Positions 7,564-9,208 of a DNA stretch of 9,208 nt are shown piece by piece. Each line of letters opens with the position of its first letter. Position 1 is the stretch's first letter. The stretch lies in contig DVOT01000180.1 of the NCBI GenBank assembly GCA_018713425.1, positions 1 through 9,208 of the forward strand, written 5' to 3'. The translations under genes and the position numbers were made by a program. Source of the stretch: Alectryocaccomicrobium faecavium. Lineage in GTDB: Bacteria; Bacillota; Clostridia; Christensenellales; Aristaeellaceae. The notes below the pieces were generated by a model, which saw only the letters and a program-made list of their open reading frames with translations, was not told where the DNA came from and did no database searches.

Positions 7564-8627
7564 CTCGCCTGCGCTTGCAAAAATTGGTCTTCCACCTCGG
7601 CGGCTACGTTTACGAACGTGGGCACGGCCAGCGTGTCCGCGCCTGGGTCGTATGGCTCGCCATCCACGGCCACGCGCACTTCCTCGATGCCGTCGAACTG
7701 CGTGCAGGTGAGCACCAGCGCGCGCAGGGCCATGCGCCCTCCATCGCTCTCCTCCGCCAGGCGGATGAATTCCTCCGTGAAATTCACGGTCGCCACGCCG
7801 TCTTCCACCGTCACGCCGATCAGGCCGCAGCCCGTGGGCAGCGCGTTGTCCAAGGGGCTTGTGGCGCTCGGACCCTTGAGCAGTTCGAGCACCGCCGTGT
7901 CCACATCGGCATTGCCAGCCACCATGCGCGTCACCGGCACGATCAGCGAACCCGTATCGCCCGGGAAATAAAGCGTGACCATCTGCGCGTCCTCCACCGG
8001 AATCGAAGAGCTTTCCAAATTGAGCGCGCTGCGGTGGAAATCGCCCGAAACGCTGGTGCCGTGCGTGAGCGTTTCCATTTCTTGCCCGCCCACCAGGAAA
8101 CGCACCGTCTCAATGGTGGGAAACTCGGTGAGCGTTTGCACCACGGCGTTCACCATCACGGATTCCGCCGCCGCGTCGGGAAGGTTGAGCACTTCTTGGG
8201 ACAAATCGATGCGCGCCACCCCATCGCTCATCACGTCCAGATCCATGGACACGTTTTCCGGCAACACCGTGCGCAAGCCCAGCCGCGCGGCTTCCATATC
8301 GTTATACGGGCTTTGCACCATCAGGGAAAGCGTCGCCTTGGCGATGCCGTCCGTTTCCGGAATCGAGCGCATCACGGGCACGAGATAGCCGCTGTTGTCC
8401 TGGTAGTACACGACCGTGTCCACCGTCGGCCCCGGCGTGGCTGTGGGCTCCAAGGCCTGCGCCGCCAAAGTGGGCAGCGGGCTGGCGCTTTCCTGTGGCA
8501 GCGCGTTTTCCTCTGGCACGGTTTCTTCCGGCGTCCATAGGCGCCAAGCCAGGCACACCGCCACCGCCACAATCAGCAATAGCACGGCCAGCAGATATAG
8601 CTTGCGCTGGTTTTCGCTGCTCTTCAT
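7548..8627 (-). CDS. gerM: GerM-like protein with two GerMN domains, membrane anchored
   Basis: A 359-residue exported protein with two tandem GerMN domains. In B. subtilis, GerM is an envelope lipoprotein needed for sporulation and germination that helps hold the SpoIIIA-SpoIIQ channel together. Here residues 1-9 are charged and 10-24 very hydrophobic, followed by Cys25. A low-complexity Pro/Glu/Thr spacer runs to about 68. GerMN repeat 1 is about 69-192, with [29 protein letters not shown] and [15 protein letters not shown]. Repeat 2 is about 215-330, with [31 protein letters not shown] and [12 protein letters not shown]. The internal similarity is plain by eye. The residue before Cys25 is Val, which does not fit a normal lipobox, so this could be a plain membrane anchor instead. 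The ATG at 8627 has GAGGGGG 6 bases upstream and is preferred to the ATG at 8645. Its position before rph-rdgB matches B. subtilis. A role in sporulation is inferred; GerMN domains also occur in other envelope proteins. Confidence 0.88.
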   Translation of the reverse strand: MKSSENQRKLYLLAVLLLIVAVAVCLAWRLWTPEETVPEENALPQESASPLPTLAAQALEPTATPGPTVDTVVYYQDNSGYLVPVMRSIPETDGIAKATLSLMVQSPYNDMEAARLGLRTVLPENVSMDLDVMSDGVARIDLSQEVLNLPDAAAESVMVNAVVQTLTEFPTIETVRFLVGGQEMETLTHGTSVSGDFHRSALNLESSSIPVEDAQMVTLYFPGDTGSLIVPVTRMVAGNADVDTAVLELLKGPSATSPLDNALPTGCGLIGVTVEDGVATVNFTEEFIRLAEESDGGRMALRALVLTCTQFDGIEEVRVAVDGEPYDPGADTLAVPTFVNVAAEVEDQFLQAQASAIFE

Positions 8628-8633
8628 ACAATA

Positions 8634-8640
8634 CCCCCTC
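8634..8640 (-). promoter_or_regulatory. Ribosome binding site deciding the gerM start
   Basis: GAGGGGG at 8640-8634 is 6 bases before the ATG at 8627. The alternative in-frame ATG at 8645 would place this site inside the coding sequence. Confidence 0.65.
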
Positions 8641-8718
8641 GCCATTTGTCCAGCTTCGATTCAATCTATTCCGCAAGGGGGACGGGTATTCGCGCCGCCG
8701 GTCCAGGCCGTCCATTCC

Positions 8719-8747
8719 AGTATAGCACAATTGGCCGCACGCAAAAA
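8719..8747 (-). promoter_or_regulatory. Candidate extended -10 promoter for gerM and rph-rdgB
   Basis: TATACT (8724-8719) is preceded by TGC, giving an extended -10. At 17 bases upstream lies TTTTTG (8747-8742), a poor -35 that is mostly the U-tract of the preceding terminator. The predicted start is near 8712, leaving a leader of about 85 bases. No clear sporulation-sigma (sigma-E) box is visible, so this looks like a vegetative promoter. Confidence 0.55.
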
Positions 8748-8771
8748 GCACGGGAAGGATAATTCCCGTGC
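8743..8771 (-). terminator. Rho-independent terminator upstream of gerM
   Basis: On the minus strand GCACGGGAA (8771-8763) and TTCCCGTGC (8756-8748) form a perfect 9-bp stem with a 6-base loop, followed at once by five Ts (8747-8743). It would end a minus-strand transcript coming from the hairpin-rich region or from a gene beyond the right edge. It insulates gerM from that transcript. Confidence 0.88.
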
Positions 8772-8852
8772 TCAGGGGCTGTGAAAAAACTCTTATTGTT
8801 CTTTCATAGCCTCAGACTGTCAAAACCCTGAGGAGAGCGCGAGAGGGACGGA

Positions 8853-8887
8853 GCTTCGCCGCCGCCAGTGGCGGAAACAGGCGAAGC
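8853..8887. repeat. Two-tier GC-rich hairpin
   Basis: GCTTCGCC (8853-8860) pairs with GGCGAAGC (8880-8887), a perfect 8-bp outer stem. Inside it CCGCC (8862-8866) pairs with GGCGG (8870-8874) around an AGT loop. Only a short asymmetric bulge separates the two tiers. Confidence 0.7.
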
Positions 8888-8918
8888 GGAAGTCCAATGA
8901 GCAAAGAAGCGTTGCAAG
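8865..8918. repeat. Diverged direct repeat, copy A
   Basis: This segment shares ordered blocks with copy B at 9117-9205: CAGTGGCGG, GGCGAAGC, GAAGT, CCAAT-AGCAA and GCAAGCG. Copy A lacks about 25 bases present in copy B after the first block. The offset between copies is about 250 bases. Confidence 0.5.
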
Positions 8919-8978
8919 CGGCAGCGCAGCAAGGCGACTATTGCGAATTGTGGAACCGAAGCCCTTTCGCGCTTTAAT

Positions 8979-9007
8979 CGTCCCCGGCGGCGTGTACGGC
9001 GGGGACG
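8979..9007. repeat. Inverted repeat, 8-bp arms
   Basis: CGTCCCCG (8979-8986) and CGGGGACG (9000-9007) are perfect arms around a 13-base loop. Five Ts lie 6 bases beyond on the plus strand (9014-9018), but they form an arm of the next hairpin, so a plus-strand terminator is only a weak possibility. Confidence 0.6.
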
Positions 9008-9009
9008 GG

Positions 9010-9054
9010 GCGATTTTTGCGTCGGAAAATCCCATTTTCCAGAGCAAAAATCGC
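9010..9054. repeat. Long nested perfect hairpin
   Basis: GCGATTTTTGC (9010-9020) pairs perfectly over 11 bp with GCAAAAATCGC (9044-9054). Within it GGAAAAT (9024-9030) pairs with ATTTTCC (9034-9040) around a CCC loop. The tiers are separated by a symmetric 3-by-3 internal loop (GTC opposite AGA). Eighteen of the 21 bases in each half are paired. Confidence 0.85.
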
Positions 9055-9061
9055 TTCCTTG

Positions 9062-9104
9062 CAGTTTCCGCGCCCGGAAATCCGTAGGATTTTAGCGGAA
9101 ACTG
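9062..9104. repeat. Second long nested hairpin
   Basis: CAGTTTCCGC (9062-9071) pairs perfectly with GCGGAAACTG (9095-9104). Inside, AAATCC (9078-9083) pairs with GGATTT (9087-9092) around a GTA loop. The two-tier design with a 3-base apical loop repeats that of the neighbouring hairpin, with no sequence identity between the stems. Confidence 0.8.
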
Positions 9105-9116
9105 ATTGAGGGGGTG

Positions 9117-9205
9117 GCAGTGGCGGGGGGCGCACGAAGCGCGCGCCCTGTGGGCGAAGCAGCGCGAAGTAAGCCCAATAAGCAAGGGAGGGCCGCAAGC
9201 GAGCT
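9117..9205. repeat. Diverged direct repeat, copy B
   Basis: This is the longer partner of copy A, with CAGTGGCGG, GGCGAAGC, GAAGT, CCCAATAAGCAAG and CCGCAAGCGAGC in the same order. It carries an insertion containing a small GC-rich hairpin (9128-9148). It reaches the window edge, so further copies may lie beyond. Confidence 0.5.
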
Positions 9206-9208
9206 CTG

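Larger units (their letters stand above)
8777..9208. other. Gene-free region of serial hairpins and diverged direct repeats
   Basis: About 430 bases up to the window edge show no credible gene. Open frames exist on the minus strand, but their products are rich in Arg, Cys and Ser, lack domains, and cross perfect inverted repeats. The stretch holds at least six hairpins: 8777-8811 (10 bp with one G-T), 8810-8833 (6 bp), 8853-8887, 8979-9007, 9010-9054 and 9062-9104. A weaker GC-rich one lies at 9128-9148. Segments near 8865-8918 and 9117-9205 are diverged copies of one sequence. A minus-strand terminator follows directly at 8771. It may be a structured RNA, the 3' leader of an unseen gene, or an intergenic repeat element found elsewhere in the genome. 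I do not recognise a named family. Confidence 0.6.

Noticed and set aside
6248..8540. Long plus-strand open frames opposite rph-rdgB and gerM
   Set aside because: The minus strand carries clear conserved motifs here. The plus-strand products are His/Arg/Ala-rich with no domain.
8979..9054. Tandem inverted repeats as a CRISPR array or retron msr-msd
   Set aside because: There are no regular spacers or identical repeats, and no Cas or reverse transcriptase gene is in the window.
8820..9185. Minus-strand open frame of about 121 codons over the hairpin region
   Set aside because: The product is rich in Arg, Cys and Ser with no domain. The frame crosses several perfect inverted repeats and both direct-repeat copies, and has no convincing ribosome site. 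It is best explained as chance in stop-poor GC-rich DNA.

Overview
The window looks like chromosomal DNA from a GC-rich member of the Bacillota, most likely a clostridial lineage. The main evidence is the gene order gerM - rph - rdgB, which is the order in Bacillus subtilis. The sigma-A type promoters, GGAGG-like ribosome sites and a DUF2207 membrane protein with a glycine-rich tail fit this. The exact genus cannot be read from the sequence. GerM points to sporulation ancestry but does not prove that the organism sporulates.

Every gene I can support lies on the minus strand, so transcription runs from high to low coordinates. From right to left: (1) 8777-9208 is a gene-free stretch packed with perfect or near-perfect hairpins and two related direct-repeat copies. 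It ends in a clean minus-strand terminator (8743-8771), immediately followed by a promoter (-10 at 8719-8724). (2) 8627-6200 holds gerM (two GerMN domains), then one fused gene joining RNase PH to an RdgB/Ham1 NTP pyrophosphatase. (3) A strong extended -10 promoter (6222-6194), built into the end of that fusion gene, drives pfkA (6135-5074) and a closely coupled DUF2207 gene (5054-3225). This unit ends at a terminator (3203-3173). (4) An AT-rich gap of about 240 bp probably carries the promoter for an export operon. That operon has a MATE transporter (2931-1555) and an MsbA/BmrA-type ABC exporter, which runs off the left edge just after its Walker B motif.

The genes cover RNA 3'-end processing and nucleotide-pool cleaning (rph-rdgB), a spore or envelope protein (gerM), the committed step of glycolysis (an unusual phosphofructokinase), a membrane protein of unknown function, and two multidrug-type exporters. 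I see no defence system, CRISPR array, transposase, tRNA or rRNA. The least explained part is the hairpin-rich non-coding stretch at the right edge. The phosphofructokinase has an odd active-site signature and is also worth checking.
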